NCBI RefSeq assembly: GCF_003340555.1
Contig: NZ_QPLJ01000017.1
Location: 26,548-90,547, forward strand
DNA length: 64,000 nucleotides
From: Jannaschia formosa
GTDB taxonomy: Bacteria > Pseudomonadota > Alphaproteobacteria > Rhodobacterales > Rhodobacteraceae
Reading direction: 5' to 3'
Within the stretch, counting starts at the first letter, position 1, and every line of letters begins with the position of its first letter. The position numbers and the translations under genes are program-made. Of the stretch, positions 16,283 through 26,259 are shown piece by piece. The notes beneath the pieces were generated by a model. It was not told the DNA's origin and did not search any database. It saw only the letters and a program-made list of their open reading frames with translations.

Positions 16283-17332
16283 CTAGGATCTCCGGACCGA
16301 AAGGCCGAAGGTGAACATCAGCGCGGCGACCAGCACCGCGCCCTTGATGGCGTCCTGCGTGTAGTAGGGCGCGTTCATCATGGTGAGACCGTTGAGCAGC
16401 AGCCCGACGAACAGCGCGCCGATGGCGGTGCCCACCGCGTTCGGCTTGCCCGCGCCGAAGACGGCGAAGCCGATCAGCGCGGCGGCCACCGCGTCGAGCA
16501 GCAGCGAGTTGCCCGAGGACACGTCGCCCCGGCCCACGCGCGCGGCGAGCAGGATGCCCCCGATGGATGCGCAGAGGCCCGAGATCATGTAGGCGGCGAT
16601 CTTGTAGCGCTCGACATTGGCGCCGGCGAGGCGGGCGGCCTGCGGGTTCGACCCGATGGCGTACATGACCCGGCCCCAGCGGGTGAAGGTCAGGAAGACG
16701 GTGATCGCGACGGCGAGCGCCAGCATCACGAGGACCGAAATCGGGACCGTGTCCCAGACCCGGTGGCGGCCGAGCGCCAGGAACGTGGCGGTGAAGCGGC
16801 CCTCGGCCACGGTCCCGTCGGGCAGCGACATTCCCGTGGCGATGGACCGCCCCGCCGTCGGGATAAGCTGGAGCCCGAGGAGCAGGAACATCATGCCCAG
16901 AGTGGCCAGCAGGTCGGGCACGCGCAGCTTGACGATGAGGAGGCCGTTCACGAGCCCCACCAGAAGCCCGAGCGCGAGGCAGGCGGCCACGGCCGCGAGC
17001 GTCCCGCCCTCCCAGACGACCATGACGTAGGAGGCGGCCATCAGCGCCGAGGCGGCGACCGAGCCGATCGAGAGGTCGAAGCCGCCGACGACCAGCGTGC
17101 AGGTCACGCCGAGTGCCAGGATCGCGACGATGCTGACCGATTGCAGCACGATCACCATGTTGCGCACCGACAGGAAGGCGGGCTCGGCCGCGGCGAAGAA
17201 GCCGACCATGCCGAGCAGCAGCACGATCAGCCCCCAGCGGACGGCGAGGACGCGCAGGTCGGCCCCGGAACGGGCGGGAGGTTCGCTTGCGGTCAACACG
17301 GTGTCGGGCATGGGGCGCTCCGGTCTGGTCAT
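16283..17332 (-). CDS. Ribose-class ABC transporter permease
   Basis: A 349-residue inner-membrane protein of the RbsC family with about ten helices, VGGFDLSIGSVAA in the first half, the EAA-like ATLGMMF and GSNPQAARLAGANVERYKIAAYMISGL segment, and VAAALIGFAVFGAGKPNAVGTAIGAL near the end. The first codon overlaps the stop of the ATPase gene (ATGA), and the binding-protein gene begins 21 bp after its stop, so all three are co-transcribed. Confidence 0.92.
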   Translation of the reverse strand: MTRPERPMPDTVLTASEPPARSGADLRVLAVRWGLIVLLLGMVGFFAAAEPAFLSVRNMVIVLQSVSIVAILALGVTCTLVVGGFDLSIGSVAASALMAASYVMVVWEGGTLAAVAACLALGLLVGLVNGLLIVKLRVPDLLATLGMMFLLLGLQLIPTAGRSIATGMSLPDGTVAEGRFTATFLALGRHRVWDTVPISVLVMLALAVAITVFLTFTRWGRVMYAIGSNPQAARLAGANVERYKIAAYMISGLCASIGGILLAARVGRGDVSSGNSLLLDAVAAALIGFAVFGAGKPNAVGTAIGALFVGLLLNGLTMMNAPYYTQDAIKGAVLVAALMFTFGLSVRRS

Positions 17333-18807
17333 GCGGCGGCGGACATCGCGTGGACCAGCGCCGTGCGGTCGAGCGCGCCGGCTTCCTGCTCCGCGCGCAG
17401 CGCGCCGTGGGAGAGGATGACGATGCGGTCGGCCAGCTCGATGGCCTCGTCGAGGTCCGAGCAGAGCACCAGCGTGGCCCGGTCCCGCGCGGTCGCCCGC
17501 AAGGCCCGGCCGATGTCGCGGCGCGCGGCGATGTCGACGCCCTGGAACGGCTCGTCGAGGATCAGGACGCGCGCGGGGCGGGTCAGCCAGCGGGCCAGCA
17601 CGACCTTCTGCTGGTTGCCCCCGGAGAGCGAGGCGATGGGGTCGTCCGGCCCCTGCGCGACGATGTCGAGCGCCGCGATCGCCTCGGAGGCGCGGCGCGC
17701 CTCGCGGTCCCGGCGCATCATCCCGAACTGCGAGAAGGCGCCGAGGAAGGGCAGGGTGACGTTCCGCGCGAGGTCGAAGTCGGGCACGATCGAGCCGCCG
17801 GTCCGGTCCTCGGCGGCCATGAAGACGCCGGCGGCGACCGCGTCGCCCGGATGGCGCGGCGCGTAAGGCGCGCCGTTCAGGGTCATCTTTCCGGCCAGGG
17901 GCCGGCGCAGGCCGTAGAGCGTCTCGGCCAGTTCGGTCTTGCCCGCGCCGACGAGGCCGACGATGGCCGTCACCTCGGCCGCGTTCAGGTCGATGTCGAG
18001 CGGCGCGGCGCCGGGCAGGACGCGCAGCCCCCGCGCCGTCAGGACCGGCGGACCCGGCGGCACGCGGTCATGCGCCGCGGCATCGAGCGCCGCGCCGAGC
18101 ATCGCCCGCACCGCGCCACTGTAGTCGAGCGGCGCCGAGAAATCGCCCGTCACGCGGCCGTCGCGCAGGGTGACGATCCGGTCGGCGAGGCGCCGTATGT
18201 CGCCCATCCGGTGCGAGATGTAGAGGATCGGGACGCCCTGGTCGCGCAGGCCTTCGAGGACGGCGAAGAGCCGCTCCGCCTCGCTGTCGGAAAGCGCCGA
18301 GGTCGGCTCGTCCAGGATCAGCAGCTTCGGGTCATGCGCGAGCGCCCGGGCGATGGCGACCATCTGGCGGTCGGCGAGCGGCAGGTCCGCGAGCTCCGCC
18401 GAGAGCGGGACGTCGAGCCCGACCCGGTCGAGCATCGCCTGCGCCTCGTCCCGGTGCGTGCGGCGCCGGAAGATCGGGCTGCCCCCGGCGCAGAGCCGGT
18501 CGATCATCAGGTTCTCGAGCACGTCCATCGTCAGGACGACGTTGTCGTTGATGATCTGGTGGACCACGACGACGCCCGCGCGCAGCGCCGCCGAGGGCGT
18601 GACGGGCGCGAAGGGCCGCCCGTCGAGGGTCATCGTCCCGCCGCTCGCGGAATGCACCCCCGCGACGATCTTGACGAGCGTCGACTTCCCCGCGCCGTTC
18701 GCCCCCATGAAGGCGGTGATCGTCCCGGGGGCGAGTGCCAGATCGACGCCGCGCAGCACGGTGTTCGTGCCGAATCGCTTCGTCATCCCCTCGATCTGCA
18801 GGCTCAT
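17329..18807 (-). CDS. Ribose-class ABC transporter ATPase (two nucleotide-binding domains)
   Basis: A 492-residue protein with two ABC domains like RbsA. First: Walker A GANGAGKSTLVK, an LPLADRQMVAIARAL signature region, LLILDEPTSAL. Second: GLVGAGKTELAETLYG, signature LSGGNQQKVVLARWL, LILDEPFQGVD. ATG 18807 is chosen because the N-terminus then begins directly with the ABC fold. It is the first gene of the leftward transporter operon; its promoter must lie in the 115 bp shared with mtnK. Confidence 0.92.
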   Translation of the reverse strand: MSLQIEGMTKRFGTNTVLRGVDLALAPGTITAFMGANGAGKSTLVKIVAGVHSASGGTMTLDGRPFAPVTPSAALRAGVVVVHQIINDNVVLTMDVLENLMIDRLCAGGSPIFRRRTHRDEAQAMLDRVGLDVPLSAELADLPLADRQMVAIARALAHDPKLLILDEPTSALSDSEAERLFAVLEGLRDQGVPILYISHRMGDIRRLADRIVTLRDGRVTGDFSAPLDYSGAVRAMLGAALDAAAHDRVPPGPPVLTARGLRVLPGAAPLDIDLNAAEVTAIVGLVGAGKTELAETLYGLRRPLAGKMTLNGAPYAPRHPGDAVAAGVFMAAEDRTGGSIVPDFDLARNVTLPFLGAFSQFGMMRRDREARRASEAIAALDIVAQGPDDPIASLSGGNQQKVVLARWLTRPARVLILDEPFQGVDIAARRDIGRALRATARDRATLVLCSDLDEAIELADRIVILSHGALRAEQEAGALDRTALVHAMSAAA

Positions 18808-18864
18808 CCCCGGACCTCCCCGGCCGCTTCCGGCCGCCCCGTGAGCGGGACCCTGCATTCGGGT

Positions 18865-18897
18865 TTGACAGATGTCAAGCAGGGATGGCATATGCCA
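18865..18897. promoter_or_regulatory. Two dyads in the transporter/mtnK divergent promoter
   Basis: TTGACAGATGTCAA (18865-18878, arms TTGACA/TGTCAA) and the perfect 12-bp palindrome TGGCATATGCCA (18886-18897) lie between the divergent start codons. The first could be an FNR/CRP-family half-consensus dyad (TTGAC-N4-GTCAA) and also contains a -35-like TTGACA. The second is a good candidate for the SorC-type regulator encoded downstream. Confidence 0.55.
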
Positions 18898-18922
18898 GAG
18901 GGGGCTGAAGGGGAGGCGAGGA

Positions 18923-20248
18923 ATGGACAGCGGACCGGTTTCGGAGACGTCCCACCCGAGGCGCCTGGGGATCACGGTGCCCGGTTTCGCGGGTTACGAA
19001 CCGCTCTCGGTCGAGACAGTCCCGGCGCGGCTCGCGGCCTACCCGGAGGTCGCGCGGCGGCTCGGCGGCGCGCCGTCCGACTGGTCCGTGCGGGAGGTGG
19101 GCGACGGCAACCTCAACTTCGTCTACATCGTCGAGGGGCCGGCGGGTTCGGTCTGCGCCAAGCAGGCGCTGCCCTACGTCCGGCTGGTGGGCGAGTCCTG
19201 GCCTCTGCCGCTCGACCGCGCGATCTACGAGCATGCCGCGCTGGTCCGGCAGGCGGCGGATGCGGGACCGGGCGTCGTGCCCGAGGTGATCCGCTTCGAC
19301 GCCGGGCAGGCGCTGATCGTGATGGAGAACCTCGCCGGCCACGTCATCCTGCGCGGCGCCCTGATCGAGCGGCAGCGCCACGACAGCGCCGCCCCGATCC
19401 TCGGCCGCTTCTGTGCCGAGACGCTGTTCCGGTCCTCGGACCTCGCGCTCGACCCGGTGACGAAGAAGGCCGAGATGGCGGGCTTCGCGGGGAACCACGC
19501 GCTCTGCCGGATCAGCGAGGACCTGATCTTCACCGATCCCTATCACGACCACGAGATGAACCCCGACAACCCCGCGCTGCACGAGGCCATCGCCGCGATG
19601 CGCGCCGATGACGCCTGGCGGCTGGCGATCCAGGAGTGGAAGTTCGCCTTCATGAGCCGGGCCGAGGCGCTGCTGCATGGCGACCTGCATTCCGGCTCGG
19701 TCATGGTGACGCCGCCGGGCGCGGGCGAGCGGGTGCGGATCATCGACCCGGAATTCGCCTTCTACGGCCCGATGGGCTTCGACCTGGGCGCGGTGCTGGC
19801 CAATCTCTGGCTCAACGCCGCCGCGCAGCCGGGCTGGGGCGCGGGCTGGGAGGACCAGCAGGACTGGGTACTGCGGCAGGGCGAGGCGTTCTGGGCCGCC
19901 TTCGCCGACCGCTTCAGGATGCTCTGGCAGGAGGAACGCACCGGCGAGGCCATGGTCGAGCGCGTTCTGGGCGGCGCGTCGGAGGCCGCCTGCGACGCCT
20001 TCCTCGCCCGCGTCCAGATCGACACGCTCGGCTTCGCGGGCGCCAAGATGGCCCGCCGGGTCGTGGGCCTCGCCGGCGTGGCCGACCTGCGGACCATTCC
20101 CGAGCCGGCCGCCCGCGCCGGATGCGAGGCGCGGGCGCTGGCGCTGGCCGGGCGGCTCGTGAAGGGCGCGCGGAGCATTGCCACGGTGGCGGCCGCGACC
20201 GAACTGGCGCGGGACGCGCTGAACCCGAAGGACGGAGAGACGGCATGA
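18923..20248 (+). CDS. mtnK: 5-methylthioribose kinase
   Basis: A 441-residue kinase. It phosphorylates 5-methylthioribose (and in known cases 5-deoxyribose) at C1. The family landmarks are present: [40 protein letters not shown], the catalytic loop [13 protein letters not shown] and the metal-binding [20 protein letters not shown] 18923 has GGGAGGCGAGG before it. The stop overlaps mtnA by four bases. The product is the substrate of MtnA, so the two genes form a direct pathway. Confidence 0.93.
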   Translation: MDSGPVSETSHPRRLGITVPGFAGYEPLSVETVPARLAAYPEVARRLGGAPSDWSVREVGDGNLNFVYIVEGPAGSVCAKQALPYVRLVGESWPLPLDRAIYEHAALVRQAADAGPGVVPEVIRFDAGQALIVMENLAGHVILRGALIERQRHDSAAPILGRFCAETLFRSSDLALDPVTKKAEMAGFAGNHALCRISEDLIFTDPYHDHEMNPDNPALHEAIAAMRADDAWRLAIQEWKFAFMSRAEALLHGDLHSGSVMVTPPGAGERVRIIDPEFAFYGPMGFDLGAVLANLWLNAAAQPGWGAGWEDQQDWVLRQGEAFWAAFADRFRMLWQEERTGEAMVERVLGGASEAACDAFLARVQIDTLGFAGAKMARRVVGLAGVADLRTIPEPAARAGCEARALALAGRLVKGARSIATVAAATELARDALNPKDGETA

Positions 20249-21339
20249 AGGTCAACGGCACCCCCACCCGCACGATCTGGCCCCTGCGCGAGAAGGGCGC
20301 GGTCGGCATCATCGACCAGACGCGCCTGCCGCATCGCTACGAGACGGTGGAGCTGACCACGCTGGAGGACGCGGCCCGCGCCATCGCCGACATGCTGGTC
20401 CGCGGCGCGCCGCTGATCGGCGCGACGGCGGCCTATGGCATGGCGCTCGCGATCCGCGACGACGCCTCGGACGCACGGCTCAAGCAGGCCTACGACGTGC
20501 TGCACGCGACGCGGCCCACGGCGATCAACCTCCGCTGGGCGCTCGACGAGATGATGCGGGTGCTCCGGCCTCTCGCCCCGGACGCGCGCGCGCAGGCCGC
20601 CTGGGACCGGGCGGCCGCGATCTGCGACGAGGATGTGGAGATCTGCCGCATGATCGGCGTCCACGGGCTGGAGCTGATCCGCGAGATCGCGGCGAAGAAG
20701 GACGGCCCGGTCAACGTGCTGACGCATTGCAACGCGGGATGGCTCGCGACGGTGGACTGGGGCACCGCCACCTCGCCCGTCTACCAGGCGCATGACGCAG
20801 GAATCGGCGTCCATGTCTGGGTCGACGAGACGCGGCCGCGCAGCCAGGGTGCGGCGCTGACCTCGTGGGAGCTTCTGAACCACGGCGTGCCGCATCACCT
20901 GATCACCGACAATTCCGGGGGCCTGCTGATGATGCGGGGGATGGTCGACCTGGTGATCGTCGGGACCGACCGGACCACGGCGCGGGGCGACGTCTGCAAC
21001 AAGATCGGCACCTACCTGAAGGCGCTGGCCGCGCAGGACAACGGCGTGCCCTTCTACGTCGCACTTCCCTCGCCCACGATCGACTTCCGGCTCGACGACG
21101 GCATGGACATCCCCATCGAGGAGCGCAGCGCGGACGAGGTCCGCTGGGTCCCGGGCCGCACCCGGGGCGGCGAGGTCACCGAGGTGCTGATCTGCCCCGA
21201 GGGCACGCCGGCCGCGAACCATGCCTTCGACGTGACGCCCGCGCGGCTCGTCACGGGCCTCATCACCGAGAAGGGCGTGGTCGCGGCCGAGAAGGACGCC
21301 ATCGCGAGCCTCTTCCCCGAGCGGATGGCCGCGGAATGA
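20245..21339 (+). CDS. mtnA: Methylthioribose-1-phosphate isomerase
   Basis: A 364-residue isomerase related to eIF2B. It turns 5-methylthioribose 1-phosphate (or 5-deoxyribose 1-phosphate) into the ribulose 1-phosphate. [17 protein letters not shown], the active-site Cys162 in [16 protein letters not shown] and Asp242 in [18 protein letters not shown] are present. Start and stop codons overlap mtnK and the aldolase gene as ATGA, so all three are translationally coupled. Confidence 0.95.
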   Translation: MKVNGTPTRTIWPLREKGAVGIIDQTRLPHRYETVELTTLEDAARAIADMLVRGAPLIGATAAYGMALAIRDDASDARLKQAYDVLHATRPTAINLRWALDEMMRVLRPLAPDARAQAAWDRAAAICDEDVEICRMIGVHGLELIREIAAKKDGPVNVLTHCNAGWLATVDWGTATSPVYQAHDAGIGVHVWVDETRPRSQGAALTSWELLNHGVPHHLITDNSGGLLMMRGMVDLVIVGTDRTTARGDVCNKIGTYLKALAAQDNGVPFYVALPSPTIDFRLDDGMDIPIEERSADEVRWVPGRTRGGEVTEVLICPEGTPAANHAFDVTPARLVTGLITEKGVVAAEKDAIASLFPERMAAE

Positions 21340-21983
21340 GCGAGGCGGGCGCCGCAATCCTCGCGACCTGCCGCGCGATGAACGCGAGCGGGCTGAACCA
21401 GGGCACCTCGGGCAATGTCTCGGTCCGCGAGGAGGGCGGGATGCTCATCACCCCGTCGGGGGTGCCCTACGACCGGACGACGCCCGAGATGATGGTGCCG
21501 GTCGCGGCGGACGGGACCGCGACCGGCCCGCTCAAGCCGTCCTCGGAATGGCGCATGCATCTCGACATCTACCGCGCGCGCGCCGAGGCGCAGGCGGTGG
21601 TCCACGTCCATTCGCCCTATGCCACCGCGCTGTCGTGCCACCGGCGCGGCATCCCGGCCTTCCACTACATGGTCGCGGTCGCGGGCGGAAACGACGTGCG
21701 CTGCGCGGACTACGCGACCTTCGGGACGCAGGACCTGTCCGACGCGATGCTCGCGGCGCTGGCGGACCGCAGCGCCTGCCTGCTCGCCAACCATGGCCAG
21801 ATCGCCTTCGGGCCGTCGCTGGAGAAGGCGCTCTGGCTTGCGGGCGAGGTCGAGACGCTCGCGCGGCAATACCTGCTCGCGCGCGGGATCGGGGAGCCGG
21901 TGCTGCTCGACGATGCCGAGATGGCGCGCGTGCAGGACCTCTTCGCGAGCTACGGAAAGCAGCCCGCGCTGGAAGGCGCCTGA
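21336..21983 (+). CDS. Class II aldolase, probable 5-(methylthio)ribulose-1-phosphate aldolase
   Basis: A 215-residue zinc aldolase of the FucA/AraD family: [41 protein letters not shown] with Glu71 and zinc ligands His90 and His92, and ANHGQIAFG with the third His near 150. Next to mtnK and mtnA it most likely splits 5-methylthioribulose 1-phosphate (or the 5-deoxy form) into DHAP and an aldehyde, as described for the DHAP shunt. The same family includes MtnB dehydratase; the rest of the classic methionine salvage pathway (mtnC, mtnD) is not here, which favours the aldolase. Confidence 0.8.
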   Translation: MSEAGAAILATCRAMNASGLNQGTSGNVSVREEGGMLITPSGVPYDRTTPEMMVPVAADGTATGPLKPSSEWRMHLDIYRARAEAQAVVHVHSPYATALSCHRRGIPAFHYMVAVAGGNDVRCADYATFGTQDLSDAMLAALADRSACLLANHGQIAFGPSLEKALWLAGEVETLARQYLLARGIGEPVLLDDAEMARVQDLFASYGKQPALEGA

Positions 21984-21985
21984 GG

Positions 21986-22945
21986 GTGGACGGGCTCGAG
22001 CCCGCGCTGCCCGGGCCGGCCGCACGCGCTGCCTATCTCTACCATGTCAGCGAGTTGAGCCAGGCCGAGGTCGCCGCCCGGCTCGGCGTGTCGCGGGCGA
22101 CGGTGCACAACCTGTTGCGCGAGGCGCGCGAGACCGGGCTGGTGCGCGTTTCCTTCGACCCGCACCTGCTCGGCCGCGCCGATCAGGCGCGCGACCTCGC
22201 CACTGCCTATGGCCTCGAACAGGCGGTCGTCCTGCCCTCGGACGACCCGGAGGCGGCGCTGCGTGCGGCGGCGGGGATGGTGCCGGAGCTGGTGCCTCAG
22301 GGGGCCACGCTCGGCGTCGCCTGGGGCGAGACGGTCTATCGCCTCGCCCAGCGTCTGCCGCAGATGCGGCGCCCCGACCTGACCATCGTCCAGATGGTCG
22401 GGTCGATGGCCTCGCCCTACGGCTTCAACGCCGAGGACTGCTCCACCCTCATCGCCGCGCGGCTGGGCGCGGCCTGCGTCAACCTGCATGCGCCGGCGGT
22501 CCTGTCGGACCCGTCGCTCGTCGCCCGCCTCGCGCGGGAGCCGATCATCGCACGCCAGCTCGACACGCTGGCGCGCTGCGATGCCGCACTCTTCGCGGTC
22601 GGGCTGGCCTCGCGGGAAAGCCACATCGTCCAGTCCGGCGTGGCCGATCTCGACACGCTGGCGGACTATCACGGGCGCGGCGCGGCGGGCGTGGTGGCCG
22701 GGCGCTTCATCGACGGCGAGGGGCGGCCGATGAGCGGCTCGCTCGACGGGCGGCTGATCGGCATCCCGCCCGAGGGGCTGCTCCGCATCCCGCGGCGCAT
22801 CGTCGTCACCTTCGGGGCGGCCCGCGCCGACGCGCTGGCCGCGGCGCTGCGCGGCGGCTTCGCGACCCACCTCGTCACCGATGCCGCCGCGGCGGAGGCC
22901 ATGGCGCCGCGCCTCCCCGTCTCGCCTCGGGACGCGGGGCCCTGA
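21986..22945 (+). CDS. SorC/DeoR-type sugar-binding transcriptional regulator
   Basis: A 319-residue regulator starting at GTG, two bases after the aldolase stop. The N-terminal helix-turn-helix is LSQAEVAARLGVSRATVHNLLREARETGLVRVSF; the rest is the SorC sugar-phosphate-binding domain (GVAWGETVYRLAQRLPQ, VQMVGSM, GLASRESHIVQSG, GVVAGRFIDGEG, RIVVTFGAARADALAAALRGGFATHLVTD). It ends the mtnK-mtnA-aldolase operon and probably controls both this operon and the divergent transporter in response to a phosphorylated intermediate. Confidence 0.88.
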   Translation: MDGLEPALPGPAARAAYLYHVSELSQAEVAARLGVSRATVHNLLREARETGLVRVSFDPHLLGRADQARDLATAYGLEQAVVLPSDDPEAALRAAAGMVPELVPQGATLGVAWGETVYRLAQRLPQMRRPDLTIVQMVGSMASPYGFNAEDCSTLIAARLGAACVNLHAPAVLSDPSLVARLAREPIIARQLDTLARCDAALFAVGLASRESHIVQSGVADLDTLADYHGRGAAGVVAGRFIDGEGRPMSGSLDGRLIGIPPEGLLRIPRRIVVTFGAARADALAAALRGGFATHLVTDAAAAEAMAPRLPVSPRDAGP

Positions 22946-23052
22946 CCACGGGCGCCCGAGGCCCGGCGGGTCCGCGGACTTGATCCCACCCCCTGTCCGT
23001 CATACTGACGACCCGCTTGCTCGTTGCCGGGCGGGGCACTGGCGCCCCGTGA

Positions 23053-23074
23053 GCCGATCCGCTTCGGGATCGGC
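23053..23074. other. Hairpin between mtn operon and glucan genes
   Basis: GCCGATCC and its complement GGATCGGC form an 8-bp stem 40 bp before the next start codon. It may end the mtn transcript or lie in the leader of the next operon. A weak promoter-like pair (TTGATC 22980, TACTGA 23003) lies just upstream. Confidence 0.4.
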
Positions 23075-23113
23075 CTGGCCGGACCGGCGTGCGACCGAAG
23101 GGGAGATCCCGTC

Positions 23114-24289
23114 TTGATAGTCTGGAGGCTGCTTCTGGGCGGCGCGATCGTCGCGATTGCCCTTTGGGTCATCGTGGGCGAGCAGATCAGCGGGGTCAGC
23201 GCCGACGCCACGGTCAACGCCCGGCTTGCGACGCTGCGTGCGCCCATCGCGGGCGACGTGTCCATGCCCTCGCGGGAGCTGGGATCGCTCGTCACGGCGG
23301 GCGAGGTGCTGGCGACGGTCACGGACCCGCTGGTGGACGGCGTCCGGCTCGATGACCTGGTGATGGAGCGCGCGCTGGCGGAGGCCGCGATCTCGCGCTT
23401 CGCGATGCTGCGCGACGAGACGCAGGCCATCGTCGCGTCGCTGGAGGCGCGGTCGGACACCTACCGCGCGGCGCGGATCGAGGAGATCGAGACGCGCCTG
23501 CGCTTCGCGCGCGAACGGCTGGAGCTGCTTCAGGACGGCGTCTTCCCCGCCGCCTTCGACATCGCCCCCCCGCAGGACGCGGGCGTCGAGCGCGGGGACG
23601 CGCCCGGGGCGGAGGGGCTGCGCGACCTCTGGATCAACGCCGTCTCGGAGCGGATCGCCGCGCTTGAGCTGGAACTCGCGACGGCGGAGGGCGGCGTCTA
23701 TATCGGCGACAGCTACAACGATGCGCCGAACGCCGAGCAGCGCGTGACCGAGCTTCGCAGCGAGATCGCCGCCGCCGAGGCGCAGCTTCGCGAGGCGGAG
23801 GCGCGGCGGGATGCCTTCGACGCGCGTCTCGCCGCCGAGCGGCTGCGCGTGAACACGGCGCGGAGCGCGGAGGTCGAGGCCACCGCGCGCGGGCGGTTCT
23901 GGGAGGCGCTCGCCTCCGACGGCGAGAACGTCCAGCGGGGCGACCCGCTGATCCGGCTTCTCGACTGCGGCTCGGTCTTCGTGACCGCCTCGGTCACCGA
24001 AGGGGTCTTCAACGACCTCGCCTTCGGCCAGCGCGCGGTGTTCCGCCCGTCGGGCGACAGCCGCACCTTCGAGGCGACCGTGATCCGGCGCGCGGGGGCG
24101 GGGGCCGAGACGGTCTACCGGAACCTGGCCGTCGCGCCGAGCGCGCAGCACCTGCAGCGCTACGACGTCTCGCTGCTGGTGCCGGGACTCGCCGCCGCCG
24201 AGGGCGATCTGGCCTGCGCCGTCGGGCGCACGGGACGGGTCTTCTTCGACCGCCGGCCGCTCGACTGGTTCCGCGGCCTCTGGGACTGA
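23114..24289 (+). CDS. HlyD-like membrane-fusion protein, BgsB-like
   Basis: A 391-residue protein with one N-terminal membrane helix (VWRLLLGGAIVAIALWVIVGEQI), a beta-barrel/lipoyl-like part (VNARLATLRAPIAGDVSMPSRELGSLVTAGEVLATVTDP), a long coiled coil (about 100-260) and a second half-barrel with FVTASVTEGVFNDLAFGQRAVFRPSGDSRTFEATVIRR. The TTG at 23114 is used because GGGGAGA sits just upstream and no nearby ATG keeps the membrane helix at the N-terminus. It lies 5 bp before the glycosyltransferase gene, like bgsB before bgsA in Sinorhizobium meliloti. Confidence 0.75.
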   Translation: MIVWRLLLGGAIVAIALWVIVGEQISGVSADATVNARLATLRAPIAGDVSMPSRELGSLVTAGEVLATVTDPLVDGVRLDDLVMERALAEAAISRFAMLRDETQAIVASLEARSDTYRAARIEEIETRLRFARERLELLQDGVFPAAFDIAPPQDAGVERGDAPGAEGLRDLWINAVSERIAALELELATAEGGVYIGDSYNDAPNAEQRVTELRSEIAAAEAQLREAEARRDAFDARLAAERLRVNTARSAEVEATARGRFWEALASDGENVQRGDPLIRLLDCGSVFVTASVTEGVFNDLAFGQRAVFRPSGDSRTFEATVIRRAGAGAETVYRNLAVAPSAQHLQRYDVSLLVPGLAAAEGDLACAVGRTGRVFFDRRPLDWFRGLWD

Positions 24290-24294
24290 CGCGG

Positions 24295-26259
24295 GTGCCG
24301 GTGATCCCTCTCGGCGAGACGGCGTCCAGCTTCATGCAGGTGATGCTGGTCGCCGGCCTCGCGCTGATGATCCCCTTCCTCGTCGACAAGGACCGCACGG
24401 CGCATCGCACGGTCCTTCTGGTGATCGCCTCGCTGCTCGCGCTGCGCTACATCTGGTGGCGCGCGACCGAGACGGTCGCCCCGCTGGGCCTGACCTGGGA
24501 CTGGGCGGCGAGCTGGTCGCTGCTGGCGCTCGAAACGCTGTCGGTCCTGGGCTCGATCAGCGCCTTCACCATGATGAGCCGGACACGCCAGAGGACGGCG
24601 GAGGCGACCGAGAACCTCGGCTGGTGGGGGGACGCGCCCGAGCCGCGAGTGGCGATCCTGATCGCGACCTACAACGAGGATCGCGAGGTGCTGGAGCGGA
24701 CGATCCTCGGCTCGCTCGGCCTGCGCTACGGCGCCAAGACCGTCTACCTGCTCGACGACGGCAAGCGCGACTGGCTGCGCGACTACTGCGCCGAGAGGGG
24801 GGTCGAGTATGTCCGCCGCCCGGACAACCGCGACGCGAAGGCCGGCAACATCAACCACGCGCTCGGGCTTCTGGCGGCGGACCCGCCGGGCTTCGTCGTC
24901 GTGCTCGACGCTGACTTCGTGCCCCATCGCGGCTTCCTCAGCCGCACGCTGGCGCTGTTCCACGACCCGACCGTGGGGCTGGTGCAGACGCCGCAGCACT
25001 TCTTCAACGCCGACCCGATCCAGCACAACCTGAACCTCTCGCGCGCCTACCCCGACGAGCAGCGGTTCTTCTTCGACACGATGGAGCCCTGCCGCGACGC
25101 CTGGGACATCGCCTTCTGCTGCGGCACCTCCTCGATCGCGCGCTGGCAGGCGATCGAGGCGATCGGCGGCTTCCCGACCGAGAGCGTGACCGAGGACTTC
25201 ATGCTGACCGTCGTGCTTCAGTCCGAGGGCTGGCGGACGGTCTACCTCAACGAGGCGCTGACCGAGGGCCTCGCGCCCGAGGGGCTGAAGGAATACATCA
25301 CGCAGCGCGCGCGCTGGTGCCTCGGGATGATGCAGATCGCGCGCTCGAAGGTCGGGCCGTTCTCGCGGTCGAGGATCCGCCTGCGCGACCGCTGGAGCGT
25401 GCTCGACGCGGGCGCCTACTGGCTGACGACCTTCCCCTTCCGGATCGCCGCGCTCGTCTTCCCGCTGCTCTACTGGTATTTCAACATCCTCGTCGTCGAC
25501 GCGCGCGTGCCCGACGTGCTCAGCTATTTCGGGGTCTACTACCTCTGGACGCTGGTCGCGCTGAACCACCTGTCGCGCGGCAACGTCGTGCCGCTGGTCA
25601 ACGACGTCAGCCAGCTCGTCGGCGCCTTCCAGATCAGCCGCGCCGCGCTGGTCGGGCTGTTCAAGCCGCATGGGCATCCGTTCAAGGTCACGGCCAAGGG
25701 CGGCGACCGCAGCCGCATCCAGGTGCAGTGGCGGCTGATGGCGCCCTTCGCGATCCTGCTCGTCCTGACGCTGGTGGGGCTAGGCCTCGGCATCGTCTCC
25801 GACCGCTTCGCCTTCTTCGACGCGGGCGACGGCAAGGCGGTGGTCCTTTTCTGGACGCTCTACAACGTCTTCGTCCTGGCGCTGACCATCATCGTCTGCA
25901 TCGAGCTGCCGCGCAGCGAGCGCCATGTCGCCGACGCGCCGGAGCGGGCCGAGCTGATCGACGGGCGCGCGCGCCCGGTCTGGATCACGCAGCTCACCAC
26001 CCGCGGCACCCGCGTCGACGGGGCGGAGATCCCGGCGGGGCAGCCGGTGACGATCCGGATCGCAGAGGTGGGCGAGATCGCGGCGACGAGCCTCGGCTAC
26101 CGCACGAGCGGGACCACGCTGCTGTTCCACTGCACGTCCGAGCAGTTCGACGCGCTCCAACTGAAGCTCTATGCCGAGGACAACATGCCCGGCGTGGCGG
26201 GCGCGCGGCTGGGCTATCTCGTCCGCGACCTGGGGCGGCGGCTCGCCTTCACCCGCTAG
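24295..26259 (+). CDS. Cellulose-synthase-like GT2 glycosyltransferase, BgsA-like beta-glucan synthase
   Basis: A 654-residue membrane enzyme of the BcsA superfamily: two N-terminal helices, cytoplasmic GT-A domain with DDG (154-156), DAD (205-207), TED (299-301) and the QxxRW motif QRARW (337-341), then about five helices. There is no PilZ domain; instead the last 100 residues form a small soluble domain (ITQLTTRGTRVDGAEIPAGQPVTIRI). This architecture and the preceding HlyD-like gene match BgsA, the mixed-linkage beta-glucan synthase of S. meliloti, rather than cellulose synthase. Substrate linkage is inferred. GTG or ATG choice: the frame begins at GTG 24295. Confidence 0.82.
   Translation: MPVIPLGETASSFMQVMLVAGLALMIPFLVDKDRTAHRTVLLVIASLLALRYIWWRATETVAPLGLTWDWAASWSLLALETLSVLGSISAFTMMSRTRQRTAEATENLGWWGDAPEPRVAILIATYNEDREVLERTILGSLGLRYGAKTVYLLDDGKRDWLRDYCAERGVEYVRRPDNRDAKAGNINHALGLLAADPPGFVVVLDADFVPHRGFLSRTLALFHDPTVGLVQTPQHFFNADPIQHNLNLSRAYPDEQRFFFDTMEPCRDAWDIAFCCGTSSIARWQAIEAIGGFPTESVTEDFMLTVVLQSEGWRTVYLNEALTEGLAPEGLKEYITQRARWCLGMMQIARSKVGPFSRSRIRLRDRWSVLDAGAYWLTTFPFRIAALVFPLLYWYFNILVVDARVPDVLSYFGVYYLWTLVALNHLSRGNVVPLVNDVSQLVGAFQISRAALVGLFKPHGHPFKVTAKGGDRSRIQVQWRLMAPFAILLVLTLVGLGLGIVSDRFAFFDAGDGKAVVLFWTLYNVFVLALTIIVCIELPRSERHVADAPERAELIDGRARPVWITQLTTRGTRVDGAEIPAGQPVTIRIAEVGEIAATSLGYRTSGTTLLFHCTSEQFDALQLKLYAEDNMPGVAGARLGYLVRDLGRRLAFTR

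Noticed and set aside
14894-17866. Plus-strand frame of nearly 1000 codons across the sugar ABC genes
   Set aside because: It is the antisense of three clear ABC transporter genes; composition is that of a GC-driven shadow frame.
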